The notes: generated by a model from the letters alone, not told the origin. A DNA stretch of 64,000 bases from Bacillus tequilensis KCTC 13622 (GCF_000507145.1 NZ_AYTO01000041.1:434001-498000), one strand, 5' to 3'; numbered from the stretch's first letter, positions 45,218 to 54,755 are shown. Numbers and translations are program-made.

Positions 45218-45956
45218 TCCGACAGTGAAAGCGGCGGCCGTTTTTTCCTGTGTCGTCATGCTGTCGTTTATTTACAACCCATACACCCCTGCGTGCTTTT
45301 ATATCATCATCATTACGGGTGTCCTAACGGCTGCCAGAATCCCATTGAAAAAATGGTTCTTGTTTACGATTCCGTTTTTGATTTTGGCATTCGGTTGCGT
45401 GTGGACAGCAGCTGTTTTTGGCAAGGTGCCTACAACTCCGGATAATTTCTTGTTTCAAGCCGGCCCTCTCTCGATAAACAGTGATAATGTGTCTGTCGGC
45501 ATCTCTCTCGGGTTTCGTATTTTGTGCTTTTCCGCCTTGTCGATGATGTTTGTTTTTACGACTGATCCGATTTTATTTATGCTGAGCCTTGTTCAGCAGT
45601 GCAAGCTCTCACCAAAGCTTGCTTATGGCGTCATTGCAGGCTTTCGTTTTCTTCCGCACTTAAAAGATGAGGTCCGGCTGATCCAGCAGGCTCATCAAAT
45701 TAGAGGAGGAGCAGCGGAAAGCGGCTTCATCGAAAAAATCAGCGCGTTAAAGCGGTATACCATCCCGCTTTTGGCAAGCGCTATCAGAAAAGCGGAACGG
45801 ACGGCGCTCGCGATGGAATCGAAAGGTTTTACAGGAAGCAGAAACCGGACTTATTACCGGACACTGACTGTGAACAAACGCGATTGGCTGTTCTTTTGCC
45901 TCGTTCTCTTGCTGTTCGCAGGATCTTTTCTCCTATCTCTTTGCTTTGTCTCATAA
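45192..45956 (+). CDS. ykoC: YkoC, ECF transporter transmembrane T component
   Basis: The 254-residue T component links the ATPases to the S component. It has hydrophobic helices at about 10-45, 55-80, 100-125 and 225-250. The two conserved Arg-containing coupling helices are visible: [30 protein letters not shown] and [18 protein letters not shown] start at the ATG at 45192, six bases after GGAGG. Last gene of ykoFEDC, followed by a terminator. Confidence 0.93.
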   Translation: MMQSLHLINPTVKAAAVFSCVVMLSFIYNPYTPACFYIIIITGVLTAARIPLKKWFLFTIPFLILAFGCVWTAAVFGKVPTTPDNFLFQAGPLSINSDNVSVGISLGFRILCFSALSMMFVFTTDPILFMLSLVQQCKLSPKLAYGVIAGFRFLPHLKDEVRLIQQAHQIRGGAAESGFIEKISALKRYTIPLLASAIRKAERTALAMESKGFTGSRNRTYYRTLTVNKRDWLFFCLVLLLFAGSFLLSLCFVS

Positions 45957-45957
45957 A

Positions 45958-45990
45958 AACATCCGCTATCACTGATAGCGGATGTTCTTC
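45958..45990. terminator. Bidirectional ykoC / rsbRB terminator
   Basis: ACATCCGCTATC / GATAGCGGATGT hairpin between convergent genes. Confidence 0.85.
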
Positions 45991-46824
45991 TTATTGATGA
46001 TAGTTTAAAGCTTGGGCAAGATTGGTTTTAATTGTAATGTTCGAAAAATCAATCCCCAGCTGTACAGCAGTTTGCGCGATTTCGGGCCTGATTCCTGACA
46101 GAGTTGACCGGACACCGATCAAATTGAGCGCCTCAATCAATTTGAAAATTTGGTGAGCCACCATCGTATCAACGACCACAACGCCTGACAAATCGATCAA
46201 CAGATGCTCCACGCGTCTTTTTGCACAAGCATGAAGCGTGTTTTCCAGAATAAACTTTGCCCGCTCCGTATCAATGTCACCGACAAGCGGAAGCAGAGCT
46301 GTTGATTTGCTCAGTGTAATGACAGGCGAGCTTAATTCCAATATCATTTCTCTCTGAGCGTTTAATTGCTGTTTGGCATTCGTTTCAGCGTGATCGACGA
46401 ATGTATAAATGGTAAAATCAAAAACTTTTACAATCAAATCGGCCCATTTTTGTTTCTCTCCCGGTTCAAACGCCGACTCATTTTCTTCTGCGAATTGCTC
46501 AAAATACTTCGTATATAATCTACGGTTTCTCATAAACTCCCGAATGACGTACTGAACTGGAGTGTCGAGATGCTTTTGATCATTCGTCAGCTCAATGACC
46601 CACTCTTGAAATTCCTCGAGAAATTGTTTTTCCGGTAAAACATACATGTAATTCAGATGCCGGTAAAATTCCCTGTCCTGCTCTTTTAATTCTTCCGTCA
46701 CTGCTGCATTATGTAAGGCGTAAAGCGAATTTGGATCACTATCCTCCATCGTTTCTATCCATTCCTCGGCCATTTGCTCTACATGCTCTGAAAAAAACGC
46801 ATATAATTGTTCATTCAGTTTCAT
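45991..46824 (-). CDS. rsbRB: RsbRB, stressosome sensor protein
   Basis: RsbRB is one of the RsbR paralogues that build the stressosome with RsbS and release RsbT to activate SigB. The 277-residue protein has a variable N-terminal globin-like sensing domain (about 1-135), a linker helix and a C-terminal STAS domain (about 155-275). Candidate phosphothreonines lie in VVVDTMVAHQIFKL and GVRSTLSGIRPE. The ATG at 46824 is chosen with AAAGGAG upstream; a GTG immediately before it is possible. Confidence 0.92.
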   Translation of the reverse strand: MKLNEQLYAFFSEHVEQMAEEWIETMEDSDPNSLYALHNAAVTEELKEQDREFYRHLNYMYVLPEKQFLEEFQEWVIELTNDQKHLDTPVQYVIREFMRNRRLYTKYFEQFAEENESAFEPGEKQKWADLIVKVFDFTIYTFVDHAETNAKQQLNAQREMILELSSPVITLSKSTALLPLVGDIDTERAKFILENTLHACAKRRVEHLLIDLSGVVVVDTMVAHQIFKLIEALNLIGVRSTLSGIRPEIAQTAVQLGIDFSNITIKTNLAQALNYHQ

Positions 46825-47046
46825 CACACTGCTCCTTTCTCCAACCCTATTATAACTTGACTCAAAGCCGAATCCCAGTCATACACGCTGAAGCCATCCA
46901 ATATTTTGAAAATTCCTAATTCTTTGGATTGTATCCTCTTTTTTCAAAATGCTTCAAATGGCTCTGTCCGAACGGTTGCTTTTTTCATATAATATGAGGC
47001 AACACCCTTGAATCCACTTGAAAACATAAAAAAGGAGGGCTTTTTT

Positions 47047-48006
47047 ATGAATGGTGAAATCCGCTTGATTCCGTATGTGACGAATGAGCAGATCATGGAT
47101 GTAAACGAGCTTCCTGAGGGCATTAAAGTGATTAAGGCGCCAGAAATGTGGGCAAAAGGGGTAAAAGGCAAGAATGTAAAAATTGCTGTATTGGACACGG
47201 GCTGCGACACAAGCCATCCTGATTTAAAGAACCAAATCATCGGCGGAAAGAACTTCACAGATGATGACGGCGGCAAGGACGATGTGATCTCCGACTACAA
47301 CGGACACGGCACACATGTCGCCGGAACGATTGCTGCTAATGATTCAAACGGCGGCATTGCCGGAGTTGCGCCTGAGGCAAGCCTATTGATTGTGAAGGTT
47401 CTTGGCGGTGAAAACGGCAGCGGACAGTACGAATGGATTATTAACGGCATTAACTACGCTGTGGAACAAAAAGCCGATATCATCTCGATGTCCCTTGGCG
47501 GACCAAGCGATGTGCCAGAGCTGAAAGAAGCGGTGCAAAACGCCGTCAAAAACGGAGTGCTTGTTGTTTGTGCAGCAGGAAATGAAGGTGACGGAGACGA
47601 ACGCACAGAAGAGCTTTCCTATCCTGCGGCTTATAATGAAGTCATTGCGGTTGGATCTGTTTCCGTAGCGCGAAAATTATCAGAATTTTCTAACGCTAAT
47701 AAGGAGATTGATCTTGTTGCACCGGGAGAAAATATATTGTCTACCCTCCCTAACAAGAAGTACGGTAAGCTTACCGGCACTTCAATGGCTGCCCCCCATG
47801 TCAGCGGAGCGCTTGCTCTTATCAAAAGCTATGAAGAAGAATCATTTCAAAGAAAGCTTTCTGAATCCGAGGTTTATGCACAGCTGATCCGCAGGACACT
47901 TCCGCTTGAGATTGCAAAAACGCTGGCAGGCAATGGATTCCTCTATTTAACCTCTCTTGATGAGCTTGCAGACAGAGCAGAGAAATCACATTTAATGGTC
48001 CTATAA
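47047..48006 (+). CDS. ispA: IspA, intracellular serine protease
   Basis: IspA is the major intracellular subtilisin of stationary cells. The 319-residue protein has no signal peptide; a short N-terminal prosequence with the LIPY motif (residues 7-10) blocks the active site until processed. The subtilisin triad is present: Asp50 in AVLDTGCD, His in NGHGTHVAGT and Ser in GTSMAAPHVSG. The ATG at 47047 has AAAGGAGG upstream. No clear terminator was found before the metE promoter. Confidence 0.95.
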   Translation: MNGEIRLIPYVTNEQIMDVNELPEGIKVIKAPEMWAKGVKGKNVKIAVLDTGCDTSHPDLKNQIIGGKNFTDDDGGKDDVISDYNGHGTHVAGTIAANDSNGGIAGVAPEASLLIVKVLGGENGSGQYEWIINGINYAVEQKADIISMSLGGPSDVPELKEAVQNAVKNGVLVVCAAGNEGDGDERTEELSYPAAYNEVIAVGSVSVARKLSEFSNANKEIDLVAPGENILSTLPNKKYGKLTGTSMAAPHVSGALALIKSYEEESFQRKLSESEVYAQLIRRTLPLEIAKTLAGNGFLYLTSLDELADRAEKSHLMVL

Positions 48007-48064
48007 AATTATTTTTCTTATATAACATATACCAAATGATGTCATTTTAATTTCAAATTCTATA

Positions 48065-48094
48065 TTGACAACGAATTTAAATTACTGTTAAGAT
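48065..48094 (+). promoter_or_regulatory. SigA-type promoter of metE
   Basis: TTGACA (48065-48070), 17 bases and TTAAGAT (48088-48094), about 43 bases upstream of the S-box. Confidence 0.7.
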
Positions 48095-48136
48095 TACCAA
48101 CAAATGATTCAACTTTTCAAAAAATTAATAACATTT

Positions 48137-48347
48137 TCTCTTATCGAGAGTTGGGCGAGGGATTGGCCTTTTGACCCCAACAGCAACCGACCGTAATTCC
48201 ATTGTGAAATGGGGCGCACTGCTTTTCGCGCCGAGACTGATGTCTCATAAGGCACGGTGCTAATTCCATCAGATTATGTCTGAGAGATGAGAGAGGCAGT
48301 GTTTTACGCAAAAAAGCCTCTTTCTCTCATGGGAAAGAGGCTTTTTG
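48137..48347 (+). promoter_or_regulatory. SAM (S-box) riboswitch of metE
   Basis: A complete S-box aptamer (48137-48296) is followed by a terminator (AAAAAGCCTCTTTC / GAAAGAGGCTTTTT, 48310-48347). A 56-base segment (48163-48218) is identical to the mtnKA leader. Confidence 0.97.
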
Positions 48348-48420
48348 TTGTGAGAAAACCTCTTAGCAGCCTGTATCCGCGGGTTAACGAGAGTGTTTTA
48401 CATATAAAGGAGGAGAAACA

Positions 48421-50709
48421 ATGACAACCATCAAAACATCGAATCTAGGATTTCCGAGAATCGGACTGAACCGGGAATGGAAAAAAGCACTTGAAGCGTA
48501 TTGGAAAAGCAGCACTGACAAAGATACGTTTTTGAAGCAAATCGACGACCTGTTTTTATCCGCAGTAAAAACACAAATTGACCAGCAGATTGATGTTGTG
48601 CCTGTTTCTGATTTCACACAGTATGACCATGTACTCGACACAGCCGTCAGCTTCAACTGGATTCCGAAACGATTCAGACATTTGACTGACGCTACCGATA
48701 CATACTTCGCTATCGCCCGCGGAACTAAAGACGCCGTATCCAGTGAAATGACAAAATGGTTTAATACAAACTACCATTACATCGTGCCAGAGTATGATGA
48801 GAGCATTGAGTTCCGCCTCAGAAGAAACAAACAGCTCGAAGATTATCGCCGGATCAAACAGGAATACGGCGTTGAAACCAAACCTGTGATTGTCGGCCCT
48901 TATACATTTGTCACGCTTGCTAAAGGCTATGACCCGTCTGAAGCAAAAGCGATCCAAGAACGATTGGTGCCGCTATACGTACAGCTTTTGAAAGAGCTTG
49001 AACAAGAAGGCGTTAAATGGGTTCAAATCGATGAACCGGCGCTTGTTACCGCCTCTGGCGAAGATGTCCGCGGTGCAAAAGAATTATTTGAAAGCATAAC
49101 AAGTGAGCTTTCATCACTGAATGTACTTTTACAGACATATTTTGATTCTGTTGATGCTTATGAGGAGCTGATCTCTTACCCGGTACAGGGAATTGGACTT
49201 GACTTCGTTCACGATAAAGGCAGAAATCTCGAACAGCTGAAAACACACGGCTTTCCGACAGACAAAGTGCTGGCAGCCGGCGTGATCGACGGACGCAACA
49301 TTTGGAAAGCGGATCTTGAAGAACGCCTCGATGCCGTTCTCGATATCCTCAGCATTGCAAAAGTTGATGAGCTGTGGATTCAGCCTTCCAGCAGCCTGCT
49401 GCATGTTCCGGTAGCGAAGCACCCTGACGAGCATTTGGAGAAGGACCTGCTGAACGGATTATCCTATGCAAAAGAAAAACTAGCCGAGCTGACAGCTTTG
49501 AAAGAAGGTTTAGTATCAGGAAAAGCGGCAATCAGCGAACAAATTCAGCAGGCTAAAACTGACATTCAGGCGCTCAAGCAGTTTGCAACAGGTGCGAACG
49601 CTGAACAAAAGAAAGAGCTTAAGCAATTAACCGATAAAGACTTCAAGCGCCCGATTCCATTTGAAGAACGTTTGGCTCTGCAAAATGAATCTCTCGGCCT
49701 TCCGCTTTTGCCGACAACGACGATCGGAAGCTTCCCGCAGTCTGCTGAAGTGCGGAGCGCACGCCAAAAATGGCGGAAAAACGAATGGTCTGATGAACAG
49801 TATCAACACTTTATCAATGCAGAAACAAAAAGATGGATTGATATTCAGGAAGAATTAGAGCTTGATGTTCTTGTTCACGGTGAATTTGAACGGACAGACA
49901 TGGTCGAATACTTCGGTGAGAAACTGGCCGGCTTTGCCTTCACGAAATACGCCTGGGTTCAATCATACGGCTCACGCTGTGTCCGCCCGCCAGTCATTTA
50001 CGGAGATGTAGAGTTTATTGAGCCGATGACAGTGAAAGACACGGTCTATGCACAGTCATTGACCTCCAAGCATGTGAAAGGAATGCTGACGGGTCCGGTT
50101 ACGATCTTAAACTGGTCTTTCCCTCGAAACGATATTTCGAGAAAGGAAATCGCCTTTCAAATCGGGCTGGCCCTTCGCAAAGAAGTAAAAGCGCTTGAAG
50201 ATGCAGGCATTCAAATCATTCAAGTCGATGAACCGGCGCTGCGCGAAGGCCTTCCATTGAAAACCCGCGATTGGGATGAGTATTTGACTTGGGCGGCAGA
50301 AGCATTCAGATTAACCACTTCTTCCGTGAAAAACGAGACGCAGATTCATACGCATATGTGCTACAGCAACTTCGAAGATATTGTTGATACGATCAATGAT
50401 CTTGATGCCGATGTGATTACAATCGAACACAGCAGAAGCCACGGAGGATTTTTAGATTACTTAAAAGACCATCCTTATTTGAAAGGGCTCGGCCTTGGTG
50501 TATATGACATTCACAGCCCTCGTGTGCCGTCAACTGAAGAAATGTACAACATTATCGTTGATGCGCTTGCCGTCTGTCCGACTGACCGCTTCTGGGTAAA
50601 TCCAGACTGCGGATTGAAAACAAGACAGCAGGAAGAAACGGTTGCAGCATTGAAAAACATGGTTGAAGCCGCTAAACAAGCAAGAGCTCAGCAAAAACAG
50701 CTTGTATAA
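48421..50709 (+). CDS. metE: MetE, cobalamin-independent methionine synthase
   Basis: MetE transfers a methyl group from methyltetrahydrofolate polyglutamate to homocysteine. The 762-residue protein has two barrel domains. Substrate-binding motifs include [17 protein letters not shown] at the N-terminus, [14 protein letters not shown] at the start of the second barrel, and the zinc ligands in [12 protein letters not shown] (His, Cys), IEHSRS and NPDCGLKTR. The ATG at 48421 follows AAGGAGGAG. SAM excess should shut it off through the S-box. Confidence 0.97.
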   Translation: MTTIKTSNLGFPRIGLNREWKKALEAYWKSSTDKDTFLKQIDDLFLSAVKTQIDQQIDVVPVSDFTQYDHVLDTAVSFNWIPKRFRHLTDATDTYFAIARGTKDAVSSEMTKWFNTNYHYIVPEYDESIEFRLRRNKQLEDYRRIKQEYGVETKPVIVGPYTFVTLAKGYDPSEAKAIQERLVPLYVQLLKELEQEGVKWVQIDEPALVTASGEDVRGAKELFESITSELSSLNVLLQTYFDSVDAYEELISYPVQGIGLDFVHDKGRNLEQLKTHGFPTDKVLAAGVIDGRNIWKADLEERLDAVLDILSIAKVDELWIQPSSSLLHVPVAKHPDEHLEKDLLNGLSYAKEKLAELTALKEGLVSGKAAISEQIQQAKTDIQALKQFATGANAEQKKELKQLTDKDFKRPIPFEERLALQNESLGLPLLPTTTIGSFPQSAEVRSARQKWRKNEWSDEQYQHFINAETKRWIDIQEELELDVLVHGEFERTDMVEYFGEKLAGFAFTKYAWVQSYGSRCVRPPVIYGDVEFIEPMTVKDTVYAQSLTSKHVKGMLTGPVTILNWSFPRNDISRKEIAFQIGLALRKEVKALEDAGIQIIQVDEPALREGLPLKTRDWDEYLTWAAEAFRLTTSSVKNETQIHTHMCYSNFEDIVDTINDLDADVITIEHSRSHGGFLDYLKDHPYLKGLGLGVYDIHSPRVPSTEEMYNIIVDALAVCPTDRFWVNPDCGLKTRQQEETVAALKNMVEAAKQARAQQKQLV

Positions 50710-50718
50710 TATAGAAAT

Positions 50719-50750
50719 GGCCATCTGCCTCTGGCAGATGGTTTTTCTAT
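50719..50750. terminator. metE terminator
   Basis: GCCATCTGCC / GGCAGATGGT hairpin followed by TTTTT, between convergent genes. Confidence 0.85.
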
Positions 50751-51376
50751 TAGAAAGCGGAAATCGGTTTCCGATGCTTCCCGTCCCCTTCTATTATTAT
50801 TTCGGCTGTTCCATTTTCATCAAATTCCACAAGACTCAATGATGTATCATGTATGTAAGCAGAATTCCATATATCATTAACGCGTCTTCCCTTTATGATA
50901 TTTAGCAGCATTAATATAAAGACAGAATGGGTAACCAAGAGAACATTACCGGAAGCATGGCTGTCTAAAATCGTTTGGAGAGCCAGCCTTACCCGGTTTT
51001 CAAAATCAAAAAACGTTTCACTTCCCTGCTGGCGATAAGCTTCGGGATAATGAAAATAAGCGCGAAAAAGATCTGGTTCGTCCCGTTCAATATCCTCTTG
51101 TTTTTTCCCTTCCCATGATCCCAGTGACATTTCTCTGAACATATGATCTATCACCAGTGGAGGCCTGCGCGATCCTAATACATTTTTTGCTGTCTCTTCC
51201 GTCCGCTTGCTCGGGCTGATGTATACCTGATTCAATTCAATATCCTTCAGACGCTCCCCAAGAGCACAGGCATTGTATAGCCCAAGTTCTGTTAAATCAG
51301 AATCCATCCAGCCCTGCATCCGTTTTTCTACGTTCCATTGGGTCTGTCCGTGTCTGGCAATATATAAATGCAGCAT
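50750..51376 (-). CDS. Histidine-phosphatase (phosphoglycerate mutase-like) protein, unassigned
   Basis: This 208-residue protein has the branch-1 histidine phosphatase signature: YIARHGQTQWN (catalytic His at 9), a second arginine in SPSKRTEETA, the acidic REMSLGSWEGK and the second catalytic histidine in LLVTHSVFILML. Relatives dephosphorylate small metabolites (PhoE/CobC/GpmB types); no specificity can be read from the sequence. The ATG at 51376 has GGAGGGG upstream. It lies between metE and guaD, where I recall no gene in B. subtilis 168. Confidence 0.88.
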   Translation of the reverse strand: MLHLYIARHGQTQWNVEKRMQGWMDSDLTELGLYNACALGERLKDIELNQVYISPSKRTEETAKNVLGSRRPPLVIDHMFREMSLGSWEGKKQEDIERDEPDLFRAYFHYPEAYRQQGSETFFDFENRVRLALQTILDSHASGNVLLVTHSVFILMLLNIIKGRRVNDIWNSAYIHDTSLSLVEFDENGTAEIIIEGDGKHRKPISAF

Positions 51377-51510
51377 GAGTACCCCTCCTCGTTTCTCCTC
51401 TCATCTTAGCAAATCCCCCAAATACTTTGTTTATTTTGCACTTTTTTAAGAATGTTCTTTGCATTCTTTTCCGCTATACTAATAGCACTCTATTGACAGG
51501 AGGGTTTAGG

Positions 51511-51981
51511 ATGAACCATGAAACGTTTTTAAAACGGGCAGTTGATCTCGCTCGTGAAGGAGTGAATACAGGCATTGGCGGGCCTTTCGGAGCCGTTATT
51601 GTGAAAGATGGATCAATTATTGCCGAGGGACAGAACAACGTCACAACAAGCAATGATCCGACTGCCCACGCGGAAGTGACGGCTATTCGGAACGCCTGTA
51701 AAGCGCTTGGGACATACCAGCTGGATGACTGCATGTTGTATACGAGCTGTGAGCCATGCCCAATGTGCTTGGGCGCCATCTACTGGGCCCGGCCAAGTGC
51801 CGTTTTCTTTGCGGCAACGCACACAGACGCTGCCGAAGCCGGGTTTGATGATTCATTTATTTATCAAGAAATTGATAAACCTGCTGAAGCAAGAACGATC
51901 CCCTTTTATCAAGTGACCCTTACGGAGCATTTATCCCCCTTTCAGGCATGGCGGGATTTTGCCGAGAAAAAGACATATTAA
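51511..51981 (+). CDS. guaD: GuaD, guanine deaminase
   Basis: GuaD converts guanine to xanthine and ammonia during purine use as a nitrogen source. The 156-residue protein is of the cytidine-deaminase fold, with zinc ligands in TAHAEVTAI (His, catalytic Glu) and SCEPCPMCLGA (two Cys). The ATG at 51511 (MNHETF) follows ACAGGAGGG. Longer upstream in-frame sequence has no start signal. It stands alone, divergent from the histidine phosphatase gene. Confidence 0.94.
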   Translation: MNHETFLKRAVDLAREGVNTGIGGPFGAVIVKDGSIIAEGQNNVTTSNDPTAHAEVTAIRNACKALGTYQLDDCMLYTSCEPCPMCLGAIYWARPSAVFFAATHTDAAEAGFDDSFIYQEIDKPAEARTIPFYQVTLTEHLSPFQAWRDFAEKKTY

Positions 51982-52012
51982 AAGGATCAGGCGTGTACGG
52001 CCTGATCCTTTG
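51980..52012. terminator. Bidirectional guaD / glycosyltransferase terminator
   Basis: AAAGGATCAGGC / GCCTGATCCTTT hairpin spanning both stop codons. Confidence 0.8.
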
Positions 52013-53093
52013 TTAATTCGGTGAAAAGCCGCTGTGCCCGTGAGCACTTCGGATTGGCTTTCAGCGCTTTTTTCACATACAAAACAGCGGTCATAGGCTG
52101 GTGCAATTCAGCATAGCAGACACCGAGCCAGCAGCTTGATCTAAAATCGGCTGCTCCCTTCACCTGTATGTACGGATAATTGTCACTATCGGCTTGCAAA
52201 CAAGCTTCGAACGCCGTGATCGCTTCTCTGACTTTTTTAAGCTGATACATAATGATCCCTTTATAATAGTGAAGCGTGCAGTAATCCGGATAATGCGCCA
52301 GCGCTTCATTGATATCCCGTGCCGCTTCTTCGTACCGTTTTGTGTCAATTAATAATTTATACTTTAAATAATAGAAAGCAGGCGGAGGAATTTGTTTTTT
52401 TCTTTTACATTTGCTGATAGAATCCACTGACAGCCTGAGCGCTTTATCTTGTTCGTTTCCTCTGTCATATTCAGCGGCTTTGTGATAAAGGAAAAACGCG
52501 TCAGCGCTGGATGTCAGCAATGCGGCATTCAATAAGCTCATATTGCGTTTATGCTTTCGCTGTGCCTCCTGCTCTAAATACCCGTAATGGTGAATGATAC
52601 ATGGAAGCGAAAAAGCGGCGCTTGCTTCTTCCCCCTCTGGTCTTTCGCAAACCCTTCCCGTAAACGTGATGTTTCGCTGATTGCGGATCAGCCTAAACTG
52701 CCTTTGTTCAAATGCTTCATTTTCATCCCATTGCTTCCCTGTATAGTTCACAACCTTCATGCAACCGAGAGATGGCAGGCTGTCATCAGTCAGCAGCGAA
52801 GGCAATAGGCTGCCCGTGTCATGATCAAGTTCTTCGTCAGCATCCAGGATCAATATCCACTCTCCCTTCACATGCTGTAAACCGGCATTTCTTGCCTTTG
52901 AAAAGTCCTGTTCCCATTTGTGATGATAAACCTTGGCATGAAAGCTTCTGCAAATGTCTTCCGTACGATCGTTCGATCCGGTGTCTACCACAATGATTTC
53001 ATCAGCAATATGCTGCACACTCTCTAAACAGCGGACGATATGGCGTTCTTCATTCTTTACAATCATACATACTGACAGTTTTGGTCTCTTCAT
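51987..53093 (-). CDS. SunS-like GT2 glycosyltransferase with TPR tail
   Basis: This 368-residue protein has a family-2 glycosyltransferase domain (about 1-190: SVCMIVKNEERHIVRCLESV, VVDTGSNDRTEDI, metal motif LDADEELD) followed by tetratricopeptide-like helices (about 200-360, including YPDYCTLHYYKGIIMYQLKK and AFEACLQADSDNY). This plan matches SunS, which glycosylates a cysteine of sublancin, and other TPR-bearing protein or teichoic glycosyltransferases. No bacteriocin precursor or ABC exporter is nearby, so a SunS-type role is only a resemblance. I start at the ATG at 53093 after AGGTGAG. Between ohrB and guaD I recall no such gene in 168. Confidence 0.82.
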   Translation of the reverse strand: MKRPKLSVCMIVKNEERHIVRCLESVQHIADEIIVVDTGSNDRTEDICRSFHAKVYHHKWEQDFSKARNAGLQHVKGEWILILDADEELDHDTGSLLPSLLTDDSLPSLGCMKVVNYTGKQWDENEAFEQRQFRLIRNQRNITFTGRVCERPEGEEASAAFSLPCIIHHYGYLEQEAQRKHKRNMSLLNAALLTSSADAFFLYHKAAEYDRGNEQDKALRLSVDSISKCKRKKQIPPPAFYYLKYKLLIDTKRYEEAARDINEALAHYPDYCTLHYYKGIIMYQLKKVREAITAFEACLQADSDNYPYIQVKGAADFRSSCWLGVCYAELHQPMTAVLYVKKALKANPKCSRAQRLFTELTKDQAVHA

Positions 53094-53182
53094 GTGCTCA
53101 CCTTTTTTCCAGTCTGAATTCACCTATACTACATGTATTCACACTTTGAAAAGATCATACCCGCCCCCCATGCTTCCGACAC

Positions 53183-53211
53183 AAAAAAACATCCTGAGAA
53201 CCCTCAGGATG
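53183..53211 (-). terminator. ohrB terminator
   Basis: CATCCTGAG / CTCAGGATG hairpin with seven T on the minus strand. Confidence 0.85.
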
Positions 53212-53218
53212 CCGGTCA

Positions 53219-53629
53219 TTATTTTAATTCTAATTTTACATCAATATTTCCTCTGGTTGCCTTTGAATAAGGGCAGAATTCATGAGCAGCATTGACAAGC
53301 TCTTGCGCCTTGTCCCGATCCAGATCTTTCGTATTTACAACAAGTGTGACACCGATTTTAAATCCGCCGTCGCTCTCATCTTTCATGAGGCTGACCTGCC
53401 CTTCAATCTCCGAATCAATTTCAATATTCTGCTCTTTGGCCACGTGTTCAAGCGCGCCGCCGAAGCATGCAGCGTATCCAGCCGCAAAGAGCTGTTCCGG
53501 GTTGGTGCCGCTTTGCCCTTCTTTTTTTGCATTTGGCATCACAATATCAAAGTCAAGAACGCCGTCATCTGATGTAATATGTCCTGCACGTCCGCCGCGC
53601 GCGGTTACTTTCGCTGTAAATAATGCCAT
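53219..53629 (-). CDS. ohrB: OhrB, organic hydroperoxide reductase
   Basis: Ohr proteins reduce organic and fatty-acid hydroperoxides using two cysteines. The 136-residue protein has both: the reactive one in GYAACFGGALEHVA and the resolving one in EFCPYSKATRGN. It resembles OhrB rather than OhrA of B. subtilis (start MALFTAKVTARGGRAGHIT). A SigB-type promoter upstream fits OhrB being part of the general stress regulon and independent of OhrR. It is the only intact ohr gene in this locus. Confidence 0.94.
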   Translation of the reverse strand: MALFTAKVTARGGRAGHITSDDGVLDFDIVMPNAKKEGQSGTNPEQLFAAGYAACFGGALEHVAKEQNIEIDSEIEGQVSLMKDESDGGFKIGVTLVVNTKDLDRDKAQELVNAAHEFCPYSKATRGNIDVKLELK

Positions 53630-53666
53630 TTGTTTTCAGCCTCCTTATTTATATCTAGTTGTTATA

Positions 53667-53690
53667 TTTCCCTTTTTGATCTTTTTAAAC
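53667..53690 (-). promoter_or_regulatory. SigB promoter of ohrB
   Basis: On the minus strand GTTTAA (53690-53685), 12 bases and GGGAAA (53672-53667) match the SigB consensus, 38 bases upstream of the ATG. Confidence 0.8.
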
Positions 53691-53771
53691 ATGCTATGTT
53701 TGCCGAGAATAGGAAAAGTAATGTTTTTCAGATCCAATAGAATGGAATGTCAGAAAGAGTTGGTGAACGAG

Positions 53772-54205
53772 ATGGAAAATGAATTTGACCATATGAAATT
53801 GGAGAATCAGCTATGTTTTTTGCTTTATGCGAGTTTGCGGGAAATGACAAAGCAATACAAGCCGCTGCTTGAAAAGCTGAATGTGACATACCCTCAATAC
53901 CTTGGTTTTGCTTTTGTTATGGGAACACGAAACGCTTACGGTCAAAAAAATGGGCGAGCTGCTGTATTTAGATTCGGGCACGCTCACTCCGATGCTAAAG
54001 CGAATGGAGCAGCAGGGTTTGATCATGAGAAAAAGAACTGAAGAAGATGAGCGGTCCGTGTTGATCAGCCTGACAGAGGACGGGGCGTTATTAAAAGAAA
54101 AAGCGGCTGACATGCCGCGGACGATTCTGGGAGTCCGGAGAGGATCTGAAGCAGTTAAAATCTGCTCTATATACATTGCTGGAAACACTTCATCAAAAAA
54201 ATTGA
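53772..54205 (+). pseudogene. ohrR: ohrR, peroxide-sensing MarR regulator, two frame lesions
   Basis: Three consecutive frames give a recognisable OhrR. It begins at the ATG at 53772 (ENEFDHMKLENQLCFLLYAS, with the sensing cysteine of the family at residue 15). At about 53901 one extra base shifts the frame, after which VLLLLWEHETLTVKKMGE and the DNA-binding helices are read. At about 54133-54136 a second lesion, fitting a deletion of about 11 bases, shifts it again; the true C-terminus then runs to the TGA at 54203. The total length is 10 bases short of a 147-codon gene. The product of the first frame would lack the HTH wing and C-terminus, so repressor function should be lost. Confidence 0.85.
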
Positions 54206-54660
54206 GGATACCTTTGCGAGCATCCTCTTTTTCTTAATTCAGCTACTTCAAGTGTAACATCGATATTTCCGGAGGTTGCTTTTGAATACGGGCAGACACC
54301 GTGCGCTTTTTGCACGAGTGCCTGTAATTCTGATGCACTGGCTCCTTTTCCTTTCACTTGCAGCGTCACACCAAGTTTGCAGCCTTGACCTGCTTCATCT
54401 TTTAACAGGCTGACATGCGCTGTAACCTCAGTCTCTACCTTCACCCGTTCTGTTCTTGCGACAAGCTGCAATGCGCTGTCGAAGCAGGCTGCGTAACCCG
54501 CCGCAAACAGCTGCTCCAGATTTGTCGCTTTTTCTCATTTCTTTGCTCTCGGTGTTCCCGGCATTGCGACATCGAATTCGAGAACGCGGTCTGATGAGAC
54601 CACCTTTCCTTCTCTTCCTCCTACCGCTGATACGGATGCTGTAAATAATGGCTGACTCAT
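54193..54660 (-). pseudogene. ohrA: ohrA, organic hydroperoxide reductase with internal stop
   Basis: From the ATG at 54660 the frame reads as OhrA (MSQPLFTASVSAVGGREGKV) but meets an in-frame TGA at codon 42 (54537-54535), within PRAKK-stop-EKATN. After the stop the same frame continues as intact OhrA, with both cysteines (GYAACFDSAL and GVCPYSKATSG), so there is no frameshift. The end is also altered: after TLEVAE a TTA codon stands where a stop is expected, and reading goes on to 54193. Its natural repressor gene ohrR next door is broken too. Confidence 0.87.
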
Positions 54661-54702
54661 GTTTTATTCCCCCCTATTCATATTTCGAACAATTAAGCCG
54701 TA

Positions 54703-54738
54703 TAAAAAAGCTTATCCCGTTATGGAGATAAGCTTTTT
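54703..54738 (-). terminator. proBA terminator
   Basis: AAAAGCTTATC / GATAAGCTTTT hairpin with T run after the proA stop on the minus strand. Confidence 0.85.
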
Positions 54739-54755
54739 CATCGAACATTGCCGCG

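Noticed and set aside
51427..51510. Longer guaD start
   Set aside because: The extra 28 residues are hydrophobic and lie over the promoter region; AGGAGGG points to the ATG at 51511.
53292..54041. 249-codon plus-strand frame covering ohrB and ohrR
   Set aside because: Its first half is antisense to ohrB and its second half only borrows the first frame of broken ohrR. There is no binding site at its start.
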